From assembly GCA_011525805.1 (NCBI GenBank), contig WYBR01000130.1, forward strand, positions 1-49,026: a stretch of 49,026 nt of DNA, written 5' to 3'. This document shows, in pieces, positions 34,744-43,386 of the stretch. Under the pieces are notes generated by a model. The model was not told the origin of the DNA, did no database searches, and was given only the letters and a program-made list of their open reading frames with translations. Position 1 is the stretch's first letter, and every line of letters begins with the position of its first letter. A program made the position numbers and the translations under genes. This DNA is from Vicinamibacteraceae bacterium. Its GTDB lineage: Bacteria; Planctomycetota; Phycisphaerae; Phycisphaerales; UBA5793.

Positions 34744-35814
34744 TCATTCTCCTTCGCCGCGCCTCGGCCAGATCGCGGCGGCCCGTTCGCCCTCCGGCTT
34801 GCTCTGCTCGCGCAGCCAGAGTGTGTAGGCTACGAGGTCCCACGCCCGCTCGTCGCTGTAGGACTCGTAGCGCTCCGGCGCCGCGGTCTTCCATGCGGTC
34901 ACCTCCTCCAGCGTCGGCAGGAGGTCCACGAACGGCTCGATCAGACTCTGTTCCTCCTCGTGCAGGCGGCTGAAGACCATGCCCTTGAGATCGCGCGTCA
35001 CGAGGCCGAGTGTGTCGGACTGGTAACTGGGCATGGGCGTCACGCCGGTGCGGAAAGTGCGGTAGATGTCCAGCGGCGTCGCGCCTCCTTTGGGAGCGCC
35101 GCGGTGGTAGTTGTACGGCCGCACGGGCTGCTCCCAGTCGTCCAGCAGCGTGTGGGCGCTGGACCCGTCGCCCCGGCCCGTCATGCCGTGGCACATCTGG
35201 CAACCCATGCCGACGTAGGCAAACCGCCCAAGCCACACGCGCTCCTCCGTCAGCAGGTCGGCCGGCTCCGAAGCCGGCAGCGGCACGCGCTCGCGAACCT
35301 CCGTCGCCAGCGTCCAGCGCGGCGAGTACAACTTGATGAACGCGATCACCGCGCTTCGCTCGCGCTCGGGCAGGAACTCGAAAGAGGGCATCGAACTGCC
35401 CTTGAGCCCTTGACGGATCGTGCGGTGCAGGTCTTCGTCAAGCGGCAATTGGCCGTTGGGCGTGGAGCGGAACTTGAAGTCGCCCCCTTCGACGCTCGGG
35501 ACACCCGTGTTCGGGTCGATGATGACTTTGGCCGTGAAGTCGCGCGGCCGGATGACGAGGCGCTCGGCCGCCGGCCCCTGGCCGTCGCCGTTGATCCCGT
35601 GGCAGCCCACGCAGTTGCGCGAGTAGACGGCAAAGCCGAGTTCAAGATCCCGCGAGGCGAGCACCGCGGCGCGCACGCCTTCGGGCAACTCGTCAATCGT
35701 CGCGATGGTCTTCGTCGGTCGCGTGTCGCGCGAGCAGCCGACGGGCCCGAGGACGGGCAGCAGCGCAGCGCTGAGCGAGAGGCGAAGCAGCACGGCACGA
35801 AAGGGAATCGTCAT
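34744..35814 (-). CDS. Diheme cytochrome c lipoprotein of the cbb3 locus
   Basis: The product is 356 residues. A lipobox VGC (C27) anchors it to a membrane. It has two c-type heme domains: CVGCH (C68, C71, H72) with possible axial Met in SSMPSF near 142, and CQMCH (C205, C208, H209) with PMPSY later. It probably passes electrons to CcoO and could take the place of CcoP, which also has two hemes but is absent here. The ATG at 35814 is chosen because the signal core starts right after; GTG at 35823 is an alternative. The membrane protein gene upstream ends 31 bases before. Confidence 0.85.
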   Translation of the reverse strand: MTIPFRAVLLRLSLSAALLPVLGPVGCSRDTRPTKTIATIDELPEGVRAAVLASRDLELGFAVYSRNCVGCHGINGDGQGPAAERLVIRPRDFTAKVIIDPNTGVPSVEGGDFKFRSTPNGQLPLDEDLHRTIRQGLKGSSMPSFEFLPERERSAVIAFIKLYSPRWTLATEVRERVPLPASEPADLLTEERVWLGRFAYVGMGCQMCHGMTGRGDGSSAHTLLDDWEQPVRPYNYHRGAPKGGATPLDIYRTFRTGVTPMPSYQSDTLGLVTRDLKGMVFSRLHEEEQSLIEPFVDLLPTLEEVTAWKTAAPERYESYSDERAWDLVAYTLWLREQSKPEGERAAAIWPRRGEGE

Positions 35815-35845
35815 GGCATCCACCAGAGTTCAGGATCGGCCCGGC

Positions 35846-36526
35846 TCACGCCCCGGCGCCGCTGCCGGGCGAACCGGGCCCGATGCGCTCGACGCTCGCC
35901 CAGGGCGCCAGTTCGCGGGTTGGATCGAATCGTCCCCACGCGGAGAGCATGAAGTAGGAAAGTGCGAAGACGAGGTGCGTGGAGAGGCCCACGTACCACG
36001 GCGTGTTTTCCGCGATCCAGTTCCCGCCGAAGAGGGCCGGCTGGAGCCACGGCAGAATGACCAGGAAGTTCAGCGCCCACAGCCCCACCCCGAATGCGGT
36101 GCACGCGATTCCTCGCACGAAAACTCCCTGCCGCGCCGCCGGACCCTGGAGAATGAACTGAAGGACGATCCCGAACAGCGCTCCCGTGGCGAGGTACAGG
36201 AACGAGCCGGCGAAGAGCAGCAGGCTCCGATTCGCGCCCGGTTCGAGCGTCAGTGCCTGCTCGCCCATGCCGAACGTCAGGTACACCTGGATGATGCGCA
36301 GCGGGTGCTCCTCCGGAAGCATGAGCGTGGCGCCGAGAACGTTCCAAAGCAGGCTCGCAGCCGCGGCGAGGCCGCCGATGGTGATCCCCGCCATCACGTG
36401 GTACATCGTGTAGAACCCGCGCGGCCGCCAGTCGCCCGACAAGCCTGAATCCAGCCGCTCGCGCAGCCGCTGGACCTCGGCGACATGGTGCTCCAGTTGA
36501 CGCAGCAGTTCGTCGCGCTCGGACAT
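35846..36526 (-). CDS. Multi-helix membrane protein of the cbb3 locus
   Basis: The product is 226 residues and not recognised. A short coiled coil (RQLEHHVAEVQRLRERL) precedes four to five hydrophobic segments at about 44-66, 100-122, 136-156 and 178-198. No heme or metal motif is evident. The start MSERDELLR at 36526 fits the coiled-coil beginning; a longer in-frame extension exists but looks noncoding. It is the first gene of the tight cbb3 run (then cytochrome c, ccoN, ccoO), so an accessory role in the oxidase or its electron input is likely but unproven. Confidence 0.7.
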   Translation of the reverse strand: MSERDELLRQLEHHVAEVQRLRERLDSGLSGDWRPRGFYTMYHVMAGITIGGLAAAASLLWNVLGATLMLPEEHPLRIIQVYLTFGMGEQALTLEPGANRSLLLFAGSFLYLATGALFGIVLQFILQGPAARQGVFVRGIACTAFGVGLWALNFLVILPWLQPALFGGNWIAENTPWYVGLSTHLVFALSYFMLSAWGRFDPTRELAPWASVERIGPGSPGSGAGA

Positions 36527-36698
36527 GAATCGCGGTCTCCATTGCGTCGATGGGCGTCCGTCTCGTCGGAAACGTCGTCCGCCACGCGCAGCCGATGGGG
36601 CATGATTGCCGGGATGGACCGCGTATTCAAGCCGTCGAAAACCGGGCCGTTGTCCCGATTTACGCCCCTTCGCAAGCGTGGTCGGTCGCTGTTCGCGG

Positions 36699-36718
36699 CC
36701 ATCGGCCGTCCCCGATGG
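36699..36718. other. Perfect inverted repeat downstream of the AlgJ-like gene
   Basis: CCATCGG (36699-36705) pairs with CCGATGG (36712-36718) around 6 bases. It lies in the 215-base gap between the AlgJ-like gene and the membrane protein gene. It has no T-run on either strand; it could be a terminator remnant or a regulator site for the cbb3 run. Nothing else was recognised in this gap. Confidence 0.35.
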
Positions 36719-36741
36719 TCGTCGCATGGCACGATTCGCCC

Positions 36742-38103
36742 TCACGGCGGCAGGGTGAAGCGATATGAATAGGTGCGGCCGTTCGTGTTCGGATCGGAGT
36801 TGTCGGAAGTGGCGAAGTAGACGAACCCTCCCCAGTGGACGTAGCGGCCGGCGCCGTGCGACCGGATGTCACTCATGAATGCGTTGCGAGGCCCAAGGGG
36901 AGTCCCGTCTTCGAGGAGTTCCAGCACCGATCGATACGTGTCGCGCGGGTTGCTGGAGCACGCCGCCCAGTTCGGGAGGGGAGCGGACCACATGCCCGGC
37001 GAGTTCTCCTTGAACGGGCCTTCGAGGATGATCGGCTCTCTCACCTGAGCCAACTCGGCGAAGGGCGCGTCATCGCCTCGCACCTCGGGCAGTCGTCCCT
37101 CGAGCGCTTCGGCGAGCATGGCGGTGAAGAGCAAACGCCCCTGCTCATTCAAGTGATCGCCCTGACCATAATGCTCGACGCGAAGGCGAGGGTCTTGCGT
37201 GAAGTCGAGCAGCAGCGATCCCTGCGACTCCAGGTAGGTGCGAAGATCGGCGACGTACCGGCTCATGTAGTCGTTCTGCACCGCGCGGCCCGCCTGCTGC
37301 GCCTCGGCCGCCGTGACCCGCTTGATACGGACGAAGGCCAGGCGGATACCGGCCCGCTGCGCCATGGCGATGTCGGACGAAAGAAACGAGCGATTCAGCA
37401 GCGTCCCGAAGTCTTGACGATCATCCGCGGGTGCGGTCATGGCCTCAATCTGGGCCTTGGAGAACAGCGCCACGTTCAGGTTGGAATCGGCGAACACGCG
37501 ATCGATGGCGGCGTCCACTTCACCCAGGCCTCCCATCTCAAGCGCGCGTCCGATGCGATGCTTGACGAACCGCTCGACGCCCGGCTTGACGATCTCCCGC
37601 TTGCGGTCGAGCGGCCACAGGTCGGTGATCAGGTAGGCCAGGGCGTCGCGCCGGTCCTTCTGATAGGCGAGTTGGTCGAGCAGCGGCTCCACCGGTCGGC
37701 GCAGCGCGTCGAGCCGCGGCTTGTACTGGCCATGCACACGAAAGGTCGCGTCGGTCAGATATTGGTCGGTGAAGAAGACCACGACCATTTCCGGACGGTT
37801 CGGATGCTCGGCCAGAACGTTCTTGATCATCAGGTGATTCCACGCCGCCGCCACGCCTCCATCCCACATCTTGATCGCGTGCACTCCCGTGCGCATGGAG
37901 AAGTGGATCTCGTTCACGCCGTGCCCGAGCATCGAGTTGCCCAGCAGCACGACCCTCGGCCGCTCCATGGCCAGCGCCCGGCGATAGTCTTCCACGCGCC
38001 GGACGGCTTCAGGATCGAGTGCCGGCGTCAGCGGCTCAAGAGCCTGCGTCACCGCCGCGAGGGTGAAGAGGAACAGAGTTGGACTCGCGAGGCGCTTGAG
38101 CAC
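36742..38103 (-). CDS. SGNH/AlgJ-like acyltransferase partner protein
   Basis: The product is 453 residues. An N-terminal hydrophobic anchor (about 6-22) is followed by an SGNH-type fold: LLGNSMLGHGVNEI with candidate nucleophile S57, and GDHLNEQGR near 310 carrying the D-x-x-H pair. The last 100 residues form an extra domain with HGAGRYVHWGGFVYFATSDN. Such proteins pair with membrane-bound O-acyltransferases (AlgI with AlgJ/AlgX) to acetylate surface polysaccharides. The GTG at 38103, 10 bases after the AlgI-like stop, is chosen because the longer frame overlaps that gene. Specific substrate is unknown. Confidence 0.78.
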   Translation of the reverse strand: MLKRLASPTLFLFTLAAVTQALEPLTPALDPEAVRRVEDYRRALAMERPRVVLLGNSMLGHGVNEIHFSMRTGVHAIKMWDGGVAAAWNHLMIKNVLAEHPNRPEMVVVFFTDQYLTDATFRVHGQYKPRLDALRRPVEPLLDQLAYQKDRRDALAYLITDLWPLDRKREIVKPGVERFVKHRIGRALEMGGLGEVDAAIDRVFADSNLNVALFSKAQIEAMTAPADDRQDFGTLLNRSFLSSDIAMAQRAGIRLAFVRIKRVTAAEAQQAGRAVQNDYMSRYVADLRTYLESQGSLLLDFTQDPRLRVEHYGQGDHLNEQGRLLFTAMLAEALEGRLPEVRGDDAPFAELAQVREPIILEGPFKENSPGMWSAPLPNWAACSSNPRDTYRSVLELLEDGTPLGPRNAFMSDIRSHGAGRYVHWGGFVYFATSDNSDPNTNGRTYSYRFTLPP

Positions 38104-38113
38104 GGCGGCACTC

Positions 38114-39502
38114 TCAGAACTGGAAGTAGATGAAGTCCTGCCCTCGCTCCTGGGCGAAGAGCACAATAAGGCAGACGGCCAGGCCGAAGGCGATGGCGGA
38201 AACCGGGCCCCTCCTCGAGGCTCGCCGCGAAAGCACGAGAGAGACGACCAGAGGCGCCGCGTACAGACCCACCAGCGCCGCGATGGTTGAGGCGACCACC
38301 AGCGGATCGCCCCTGAGGCCCAGCCTCATCTGACTCACGGCCTCGGCCAGCCACGTGAGACTTGGAGCGCGGAAGATGGCCCAGCCCGCCAAAGTGAGCA
38401 GGAACATCACCGCCCACGCCACGGCGAAGCCCAATCGCGTCGCCGGCCTCCACCGGCCGCTCATGCCCAGTTGGCGGTAGATGATCAGCAGCAACGCGTG
38501 GTAGAGGCCCCAGACCACGAAGTGCCACGCGGCTCCGTGCCACAGCCCGCTCAAGCCCATCGAGGCAAGAACGATGAGGGCGCCGGCCAGCGCGCTCCCA
38601 GCCCGCGAGCCGCCCAGGGGAATGTAGACGTAATCGCGGATCCACGTCGAGAACGAGATGTGCCAGCGCCGCCAGAAGTCCGACGGTGAGATGGCGAGGT
38701 AAGGCGAATCGAAGTTCTCCATCAGTTCGAAGCCCAGCAGTCTCGCCGCGCCCCGCGCGATGTCGGTGTACGCCGAAAAGTCCGCGAGGATCTGAACGGC
38801 GAAGGCCAGCGTCCCCGCCGCCAGCAGCAGCGCCGTCGGCTGGTCAAGCAGGTAGACCTTGTCGGCATAGACGGCGACATTGTCCGCGACGACGAGCTTC
38901 TTCAGATACCCGCGAATGAGCAGCGGCCACGCCGACATGAAGACATCCGTGTTCCATCGGCGCGGGGTCTCGATCTGCGGCAGAAAGTGCGTCGCCCGCT
39001 CGATCGGACCCGCCACGAGTTGAGGGAAGAACGCGACGAACAGCGCGAAGTCCACAAAGTTGCGCCGCGGCTCCAACAGGCCGCGATAGATGTCGATCGT
39101 ATAACTGAGCGTCTGGAACGTGTAGAACGAAATCCCCACGGGCAGGAAGAGCCGGGCGGTCACAGGACTCATCTCGAAACCGAGGCCGTGCATAGCGGCC
39201 ACGACGTTGTCGGCGAAGAAATTGAAGTACTTGAAGACGCCCAGCATCCCGAGATTGCCGGTCAGGCTGACGAGCAGCAGGCTGCCGCGCCATCTCGGAA
39301 AGCGGGCCATCCCCAGTCCGCACAGGTAGTCGAGAATCGTCGAACCCGCGATGAGCCAGCAGAACCAGGGATGAACGTACCCGTAGAAGAAGTAACTGGC
39401 GACGAGCAGCAGGACATTCTGAAGCGACTTGCGGCGCAGCGCCCAGTACGCGACGGTTACGGCCGCCAGAAAATACACGAAAACGAAACTCGTGAAGATC
39501 AT
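38114..39502 (-). CDS. Membrane-bound O-acyltransferase, AlgI/DltB family
   Basis: The product is 462 residues with about 11 hydrophobic helices. MBOAT landmarks are FFYGYVHPWF, FLPVGISFYTFQTLSYTID, FFPQLVAGPIERATHFLPQ, FWRRWHISFSTWIRDYVYIP and the catalytic His in GLWHGAAWHFVVWG. The family moves acyl (usually acetyl) groups across the membrane to extracellular sugars. Its direct partner is the SGNH gene downstream. The ATG at 39502 begins the usual MIFTSFVFVYF start. It lies between ccoG and the rest of the cbb3 locus. Confidence 0.9.
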   Translation of the reverse strand: MIFTSFVFVYFLAAVTVAYWALRRKSLQNVLLLVASYFFYGYVHPWFCWLIAGSTILDYLCGLGMARFPRWRGSLLLVSLTGNLGMLGVFKYFNFFADNVVAAMHGLGFEMSPVTARLFLPVGISFYTFQTLSYTIDIYRGLLEPRRNFVDFALFVAFFPQLVAGPIERATHFLPQIETPRRWNTDVFMSAWPLLIRGYLKKLVVADNVAVYADKVYLLDQPTALLLAAGTLAFAVQILADFSAYTDIARGAARLLGFELMENFDSPYLAISPSDFWRRWHISFSTWIRDYVYIPLGGSRAGSALAGALIVLASMGLSGLWHGAAWHFVVWGLYHALLLIIYRQLGMSGRWRPATRLGFAVAWAVMFLLTLAGWAIFRAPSLTWLAEAVSQMRLGLRGDPLVVASTIAALVGLYAAPLVVSLVLSRRASRRGPVSAIAFGLAVCLIVLFAQERGQDFIYFQF

Positions 39503-39602
39503 GCGGGATGTGCGGCGCGGTTCGTCGCGCCGAGCGGCAGGCGCGCGGCGCTCAGCCGTGAATGCTTGCCTCGCTTGCCCGCCGGTTCAAGCGTCGGTCG
39601 GC

Positions 39603-40550
39603 TCAACTTCCCGCTTCGGCTCCGGTCGCGCTTGTCGTCCGGGTTCGTTCGAGACGCTGCGGTCCCTCAAAGAAGCCGAACCGCAGCGGCACTTCGTCGA
39701 TTCCGCGACGGACCGCCGCGAGGTCGATCATCATCTCGCATGCCTGGATGCAGTCGCCGCACTTGAGGCAGTGGTTGTGAGCCGGCGCATCGCTCACGCT
39801 CACGCCCCCGCGCGCCGGGATTGCCTCGGCAAGGTCCATGGGGTTGAGGTCCACCGGGCACACTTTGATGCAGGCGTTGCAGTGCAGGCACGCGTCGGCG
39901 TTGCCCGCGCCGTTTTCCGTCGCCTCGCGGAAGTAAATGCCGAACGACTGGCTCGGCGCGACGAAGGAGTAGTACAGTCCGACGGGGCACGCGCGAATGC
40001 AGAACCCCCAGCGCCACCACCGGCCGAGCGAGGCCAGCGCCGCAATCCCCGCGAGCGTGAGGCCCCAGACCCACGCCAGCGCGGTGGGCGACTCGAGCGC
40101 GATGTACGTCGCCGGGCTCGTCCACCACAGCATGCACGAGACGGTCAGGAGCGCGCTGTGGGCGGGCGGCCCGGCGGCGTCGCGCCAGCGCTTCCACCGC
40201 GCCTGACGCTTGTCGGGTCTGAGACCGGCCACGTCCGCGAGGCGATTGAGAAACCCCACCGGGCAGCCCCACCCGCAGAACATCCGCCCGCAGGCGAAGT
40301 TGATGAGGAAGGTGACGAGATAGAGGGCGGCGATGCCGAGGATCACCGCCGCCAGCCCCTCCCGGAGGGTGGCGTGGCGCCAGAGCATCCGGTGCTCGCC
40401 GCCGTAAAAGTCGACGCGCGCCAGACCAGAGAGGGGAACGACGAAAAGAGTGCCGATCGTGATCGATTGGGTCAGAACCCGCAGCAGGGCGTAGCGGTGA
40501 CCCCTCGATTCGACGCGCGGCAGAACCTTCAGGCGGATGTCGGTTGCCAA
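39603..40550 (-). CDS. ccoG: Polyferredoxin CcoG/FixG/RdxA-like protein
   Basis: The product is about 315 residues. It has several membrane helices, then CGRMFCGWGCPVGFLNRL, CIRACPVGLYYS and two 4Fe-4S ferredoxin motifs, CLHCNACIKVCPVDLNP and CLKCGDCIQACEMM. This is the CcoG/NapH polyferredoxin layout; CcoG helps reduce copper during cbb3 assembly. It is shorter than typical CcoG (about 470), lacking the C-terminal Ig-like domain, so NapH-like is an alternative name. The TTG at 40550 has GGGAG 7 bases upstream; an earlier TTG at 40601 has no such site. It is divergent from the Rrf2 gene. Confidence 0.8.
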   Translation of the reverse strand: MATDIRLKVLPRVESRGHRYALLRVLTQSITIGTLFVVPLSGLARVDFYGGEHRMLWRHATLREGLAAVILGIAALYLVTFLINFACGRMFCGWGCPVGFLNRLADVAGLRPDKRQARWKRWRDAAGPPAHSALLTVSCMLWWTSPATYIALESPTALAWVWGLTLAGIAALASLGRWWRWGFCIRACPVGLYYSFVAPSQSFGIYFREATENGAGNADACLHCNACIKVCPVDLNPMDLAEAIPARGGVSVSDAPAHNHCLKCGDCIQACEMMIDLAAVRRGIDEVPLRFGFFEGPQRLERTRTTSATGAEAGS

Positions 40551-40734
40551 GGCGGCTCTCCCGCGAGGCGGAGCGGGCCGCACTCGACGCAGTTCGATCA
40601 AGAGTAGAGCCCTGCCCGCCTCCCCAACGCCTCCGCACCGCCCGAATCGGCCCGATTGGGGCCGCGCCCCGTCCGGAAAAGCGGGCCGGCATGGGGCGAT
40701 TTCCCCGATTCTCTCGAATCTTGACCAAGAGGAC

Positions 40735-40763
40735 TTGAAATGCGGATAGTTCTGTCGTATTTA
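40735..40763 (+). promoter_or_regulatory. Sigma-70-type promoter of the Rrf2 gene
   Basis: TTGAAA at 40735-40740 and TATTTA at 40758-40763 are separated by 17 bases, a near-consensus match in an otherwise GC-rich region. The expected transcript start is about 40770, leaving a 40-base 5' region before the GTG at 40809. Confidence 0.65.
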
Positions 40764-40784
40764 ATGTTCTGAAGGTCTGCTCAT

Positions 40785-40798
40785 GTTCCGATAGGAAC
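40785..40798 (+). promoter_or_regulatory. Inverted repeat GTTCC-GATA-GGAAC, possible operator
   Basis: A perfect 5-base dyad around GATA lies between the promoter and the Rrf2 start codon. Rrf2 proteins often repress their own gene through such dyads. The 3' half overlaps the ribosome site (GGAACGGAG), so an RNA hairpin role is the alternative. Confidence 0.45.
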
Positions 40799-40808
40799 GG
40801 AGACTGCC

Positions 40809-41288
40809 GTGATCTCCACAACCGCCGAGTACGCACTCCGCATGATGATCGCCCTCGCCGAGGCGAACGGCGATCCTTTGACGAGCGAGCAACTCTCCCG
40901 GCGCACCGACGTCTCCCCCGATTACGCCGTCAAGATCCTCCAGCAACTCGGCCGCGCCCGGTTTGTGCGGGCGCAGCGCGGACGGGGAGGCGGGTTCCGC
41001 CTCGCCTGTGATCCACGACAGACCACGCTCCTCGATCTCGTGCGCGTCATCGATCCCCTCAGCCGCATCTCCGCCTGCCCGCTCGGCCGCAAGGAGCACG
41101 AGGGCCGGCTCTGCGCGCTGCACGCCAGTCTCGACAAGACGACGGGCGTGCTTCACGATGAACTGCGCTCGCTGACGCTCCAGGACCTTCTCGAAACCAG
41201 CCGGGCGCCGATGTGCAGCCCGTGCGATGAGATCGTGTCGCTGACCACGGAAGGCAACGGCCGCACCGAAAGGACGATACGGCGCTGA
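40809..41288 (+). CDS. Rrf2-family transcriptional regulator
   Basis: The product is 159 residues, normal for Rrf2. The winged-helix region starts MISTTAEYALRMM and has DVSPDYAVKILQQLGRARFV, then the wing RGRGGGFRLA. Cys90 (ACPLGR) and Cys102 (LCALH) flank the usual iron-sulfur loop; the third, middle Cys of NsrR/IscR is missing, while C67, C136 and C139 are extra. It may therefore sense redox or nitric oxide with a changed cluster ligand set, or none. Divergent orientation toward ccoG suggests control of the cbb3 locus. GTG start at 40809, preceded by CGGAG. Confidence 0.88.
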   Translation: MISTTAEYALRMMIALAEANGDPLTSEQLSRRTDVSPDYAVKILQQLGRARFVRAQRGRGGGFRLACDPRQTTLLDLVRVIDPLSRISACPLGRKEHEGRLCALHASLDKTTGVLHDELRSLTLQDLLETSRAPMCSPCDEIVSLTTEGNGRTERTIRR

Positions 41289-41356
41289 GCGCTTCGGCGG
41301 GCATGGCCCGCCGGGTCGGCAACGGGGACTGCCGGCCGCGCCGCGCCGCAACGAGC

Positions 41357-41395
41357 GAGACTCCGCGATTTCCCTCGCGGGGTCTCGTCATTTTT
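41357..41395 (+). terminator. Intrinsic terminator after the Rrf2 gene
   Basis: GAGACTCCGCGA (41357-41368) pairs over 12 positions (one G-T) with TCGCGGGGTCTC (41375-41386) around a 6-base loop, followed by GTCA and TTTTT at 41391-41395. A clear plus-strand terminator 69 bases past the Rrf2 stop. Confidence 0.85.
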
Positions 41396-41471
41396 CCGCG
41401 CTTCCCGCGCCGCCGCTGCCGCCCACGCGCCCAAGCAGTGCAACGCCGCTCATCGCGCGTGCTTCCCCCCG

Positions 41472-42377
41472 TCACTCGACGGATCTGAGATGGGTGCGGA
41501 AGAAGTCGATCATGAGCCGATCGACTTCCGGGTGCGAGTCGCGGAGCGAGTTGTGCGCCCCGCCGGGAAGGACCACCAGACGCGCCCGGCCGGCCGAGGC
41601 CTCCGCCAGCCGCCGGGCGTGGCTCACCGGCACGATCGAATCCGCGTCGCCGTGGAGCAGCAGCGTCGGGCGGTCGATCGTCGCCATGGCGTCGATCGGG
41701 CGCTGGCCGTCCGGAATGCAGACGGCCGCGACCCATGATCCGAGAAAGAAGGGGGGATCGCCGCCCATGGCGCTCGCGGCCACTTCGCGCCAACTGGTAA
41801 ACGCCGACTCAAGCACCGCCGCGCGGATCTCCGGCCGGCGGGCCATCACGTTCAGCGCGATCGCTCCGCCGAGCGACTGCCCGTACAGGCCCACGCGCTG
41901 CGCATCGACGTCGCTGCGGGTCAGCAGGTGGTCGAGGGCCGCGTCCGTGTCGGCGATGAGCGCCTCGCGCTTCGTCGCGGAGCCTTCGCTCTGTCCATAG
42001 CCGCGGAAGTCAAAGATGAAGATGTTGAACCCCGCGCGCGGGAGGTGCTCGGTGAACCAGACGTGGCTGAGAATGTTGCCCGCGTTGCCGTGAACGTGCA
42101 GGATGGTGGCGTGCCCGCGCCGCTGCCCTTCGTTCTCGGCGCCGTGCGCAGGGATGAACCAGCCGTGGAGTTTCGTCCCGTCGGCGGAGCTGAAGTCGAC
42201 CGCCTCCGTGCGCGGCGGGGCCTGCGAGAGCGGCGTCGGCCCGCGCTGTGGATAGTAGAACAGTCTCTCCATGCAGCCCGTGCTCCAGAAGAAGAAGCCG
42301 AGGATGATGAGCAGAACCGTCCAGCGCAGGACAAGGTTGCGCAGGCGCCTCTTCCGAGTTGGCCGGCGGTCAGTCAT
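41472..42377 (-). CDS. Lipoprotein-type alpha/beta hydrolase
   Basis: The product is 301 residues. The basic N-terminus and hydrophobic core end in WSTGC (C35), a lipobox, or alternatively a simple membrane anchor. The hydrolase fold has HVHGNAGN (oxyanion region), DFRGYGQSEG, nucleophile S168 in GQSLGG, HGDADSIVP with the acid, and PGGAHNSL with the catalytic His. It belongs to the BEM46/DUF1100-like group of serine hydrolases with unknown substrates. It is probably attached to the outer face of a membrane. The start MTDRRPTRK at 42377 gives the natural signal. Confidence 0.85.
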   Translation of the reverse strand: MTDRRPTRKRRLRNLVLRWTVLLIILGFFFWSTGCMERLFYYPQRGPTPLSQAPPRTEAVDFSSADGTKLHGWFIPAHGAENEGQRRGHATILHVHGNAGNILSHVWFTEHLPRAGFNIFIFDFRGYGQSEGSATKREALIADTDAALDHLLTRSDVDAQRVGLYGQSLGGAIALNVMARRPEIRAAVLESAFTSWREVAASAMGGDPPFFLGSWVAAVCIPDGQRPIDAMATIDRPTLLLHGDADSIVPVSHARRLAEASAGRARLVVLPGGAHNSLRDSHPEVDRLMIDFFRTHLRSVE

Positions 42378-42584
42378 GCTTCAGGAGCGTAGCCGGGTGA
42401 TCGTCGTTCCGTCCGGGGCGGCCCCCGCGGGCGTGTCCGGAGTTCGGGTGGTCTTGCGCGTGAAGCGCTGCGCGGAACGCCCAACTGACTCTCGCGCTCC
42501 TCGCCGAGGCAGTCCTTTGGCGGATGGATCGGCGGCATGGCCTACCGCTGCGCGTTCCACACTCGTCGCTGACCCGGCGACGTA

Positions 42585-42617
42585 TGCGATCCGAACCACT
42601 TCACTCTCCGGATCGCA
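42585..42617 (-). other. Hairpin at the 3' end of the Zn-ribbon gene
   Basis: TGCGATCCG (42585-42593) pairs perfectly with CGGATCGCA (42609-42617) and spans the stop codon of the gene ending at 42601. No T-run follows, so termination is uncertain. The rest of the 223-base gap to the hydrolase gene shows nothing I recognise. Confidence 0.35.
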
Positions 42618-43377
42618 TCGCGCGCGCACCGGGCCTTACGACCCGGCCGCACTCCGGACACCTCTCGTGCGTCGCACCGCGCAGGTCGTACGCGCAGCCG
42701 ACGCACCGTCCTCGCCACCGCCGGACGGCGGATCGGACTGCCCCGCGCACCAGTCCGATCGACCGCCACACCGCCGCGACGGATGCCGCGAAGAAGGCCG
42801 AATTCACGAGCATTCCGCGCCACAGCGGCTGGCACGGCAGGTTGCCGGCCCCGGTGATCGGCTTGAGGCTGCCTGAGACTTCCGACGAACCACTCGTACT
42901 GCGATCGACGCCCGAAGATGGTCCGAATCGTACGTCGCGCGTCCACTCGCGATACCGCAGCGTCAACAGCGGCCAGCCCGTGTAGAACTCCCGATAGGAG
43001 TATCTTGGCTGGTAGAGTTCGCTCAGCGCGGCGTCCGCAGCCGTGTCGGGTCGGATCGAAGACCCCCGATGAAGCGCGGAAACGCGAGGCAGAAGCGAGA
43101 GGATATCGGCCTCGCTGAAAGCGGTTCGGCCCCCTTCGTCCTCTGTCATGTCACCGGAGTTGATGTGTTCAGCGGCGACCAGCCGTCCGAGTCCATGCGA
43201 GACGATCGTGCGCCTGATCCTCCAGCGGCGCTCATCGACCTGCTCCCACTGTTCCCACACGAGCGTCTGCATCGGCGCCGCAGTCGGCACGCGCAGCGCC
43301 AGCACCCAAGCGACGGCGATGTTCACCGAACCGCCGAAGAGCAGATAGAGCAAGGCTGCAACAAGGAAACGCTTCAC
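42601..43377 (-). CDS. Membrane protein with C-terminal zinc ribbon
   Basis: The product is 258 residues. It has an N-terminal membrane helix (about 4-26), a soluble middle, a second helix near 190-208 (MLVNSAFFAASVAAVW) and a C-terminal ribbon RCVGCAYDLRG...RCPECGRVV with two CxxC pairs. This C-x-x-C-x-YDLRG ending recurs in Phycisphaerae proteins of unknown function (recollection). The ribbon should lie in the cytoplasm and bind zinc. It ends 9 bases after the start side of no other gene; the thioredoxin-like gene ends at 43387, just upstream of its start. Confidence 0.75.
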   Translation of the reverse strand: MKRFLVAALLYLLFGGSVNIAVAWVLALRVPTAAPMQTLVWEQWEQVDERRWRIRRTIVSHGLGRLVAAEHINSGDMTEDEGGRTAFSEADILSLLPRVSALHRGSSIRPDTAADAALSELYQPRYSYREFYTGWPLLTLRYREWTRDVRFGPSSGVDRSTSGSSEVSGSLKPITGAGNLPCQPLWRGMLVNSAFFAASVAAVWRSIGLVRGAVRSAVRRWRGRCVGCAYDLRGATHERCPECGRVVRPGARAMRSGE

Positions 43378-43386
43378 GCCTCACCC

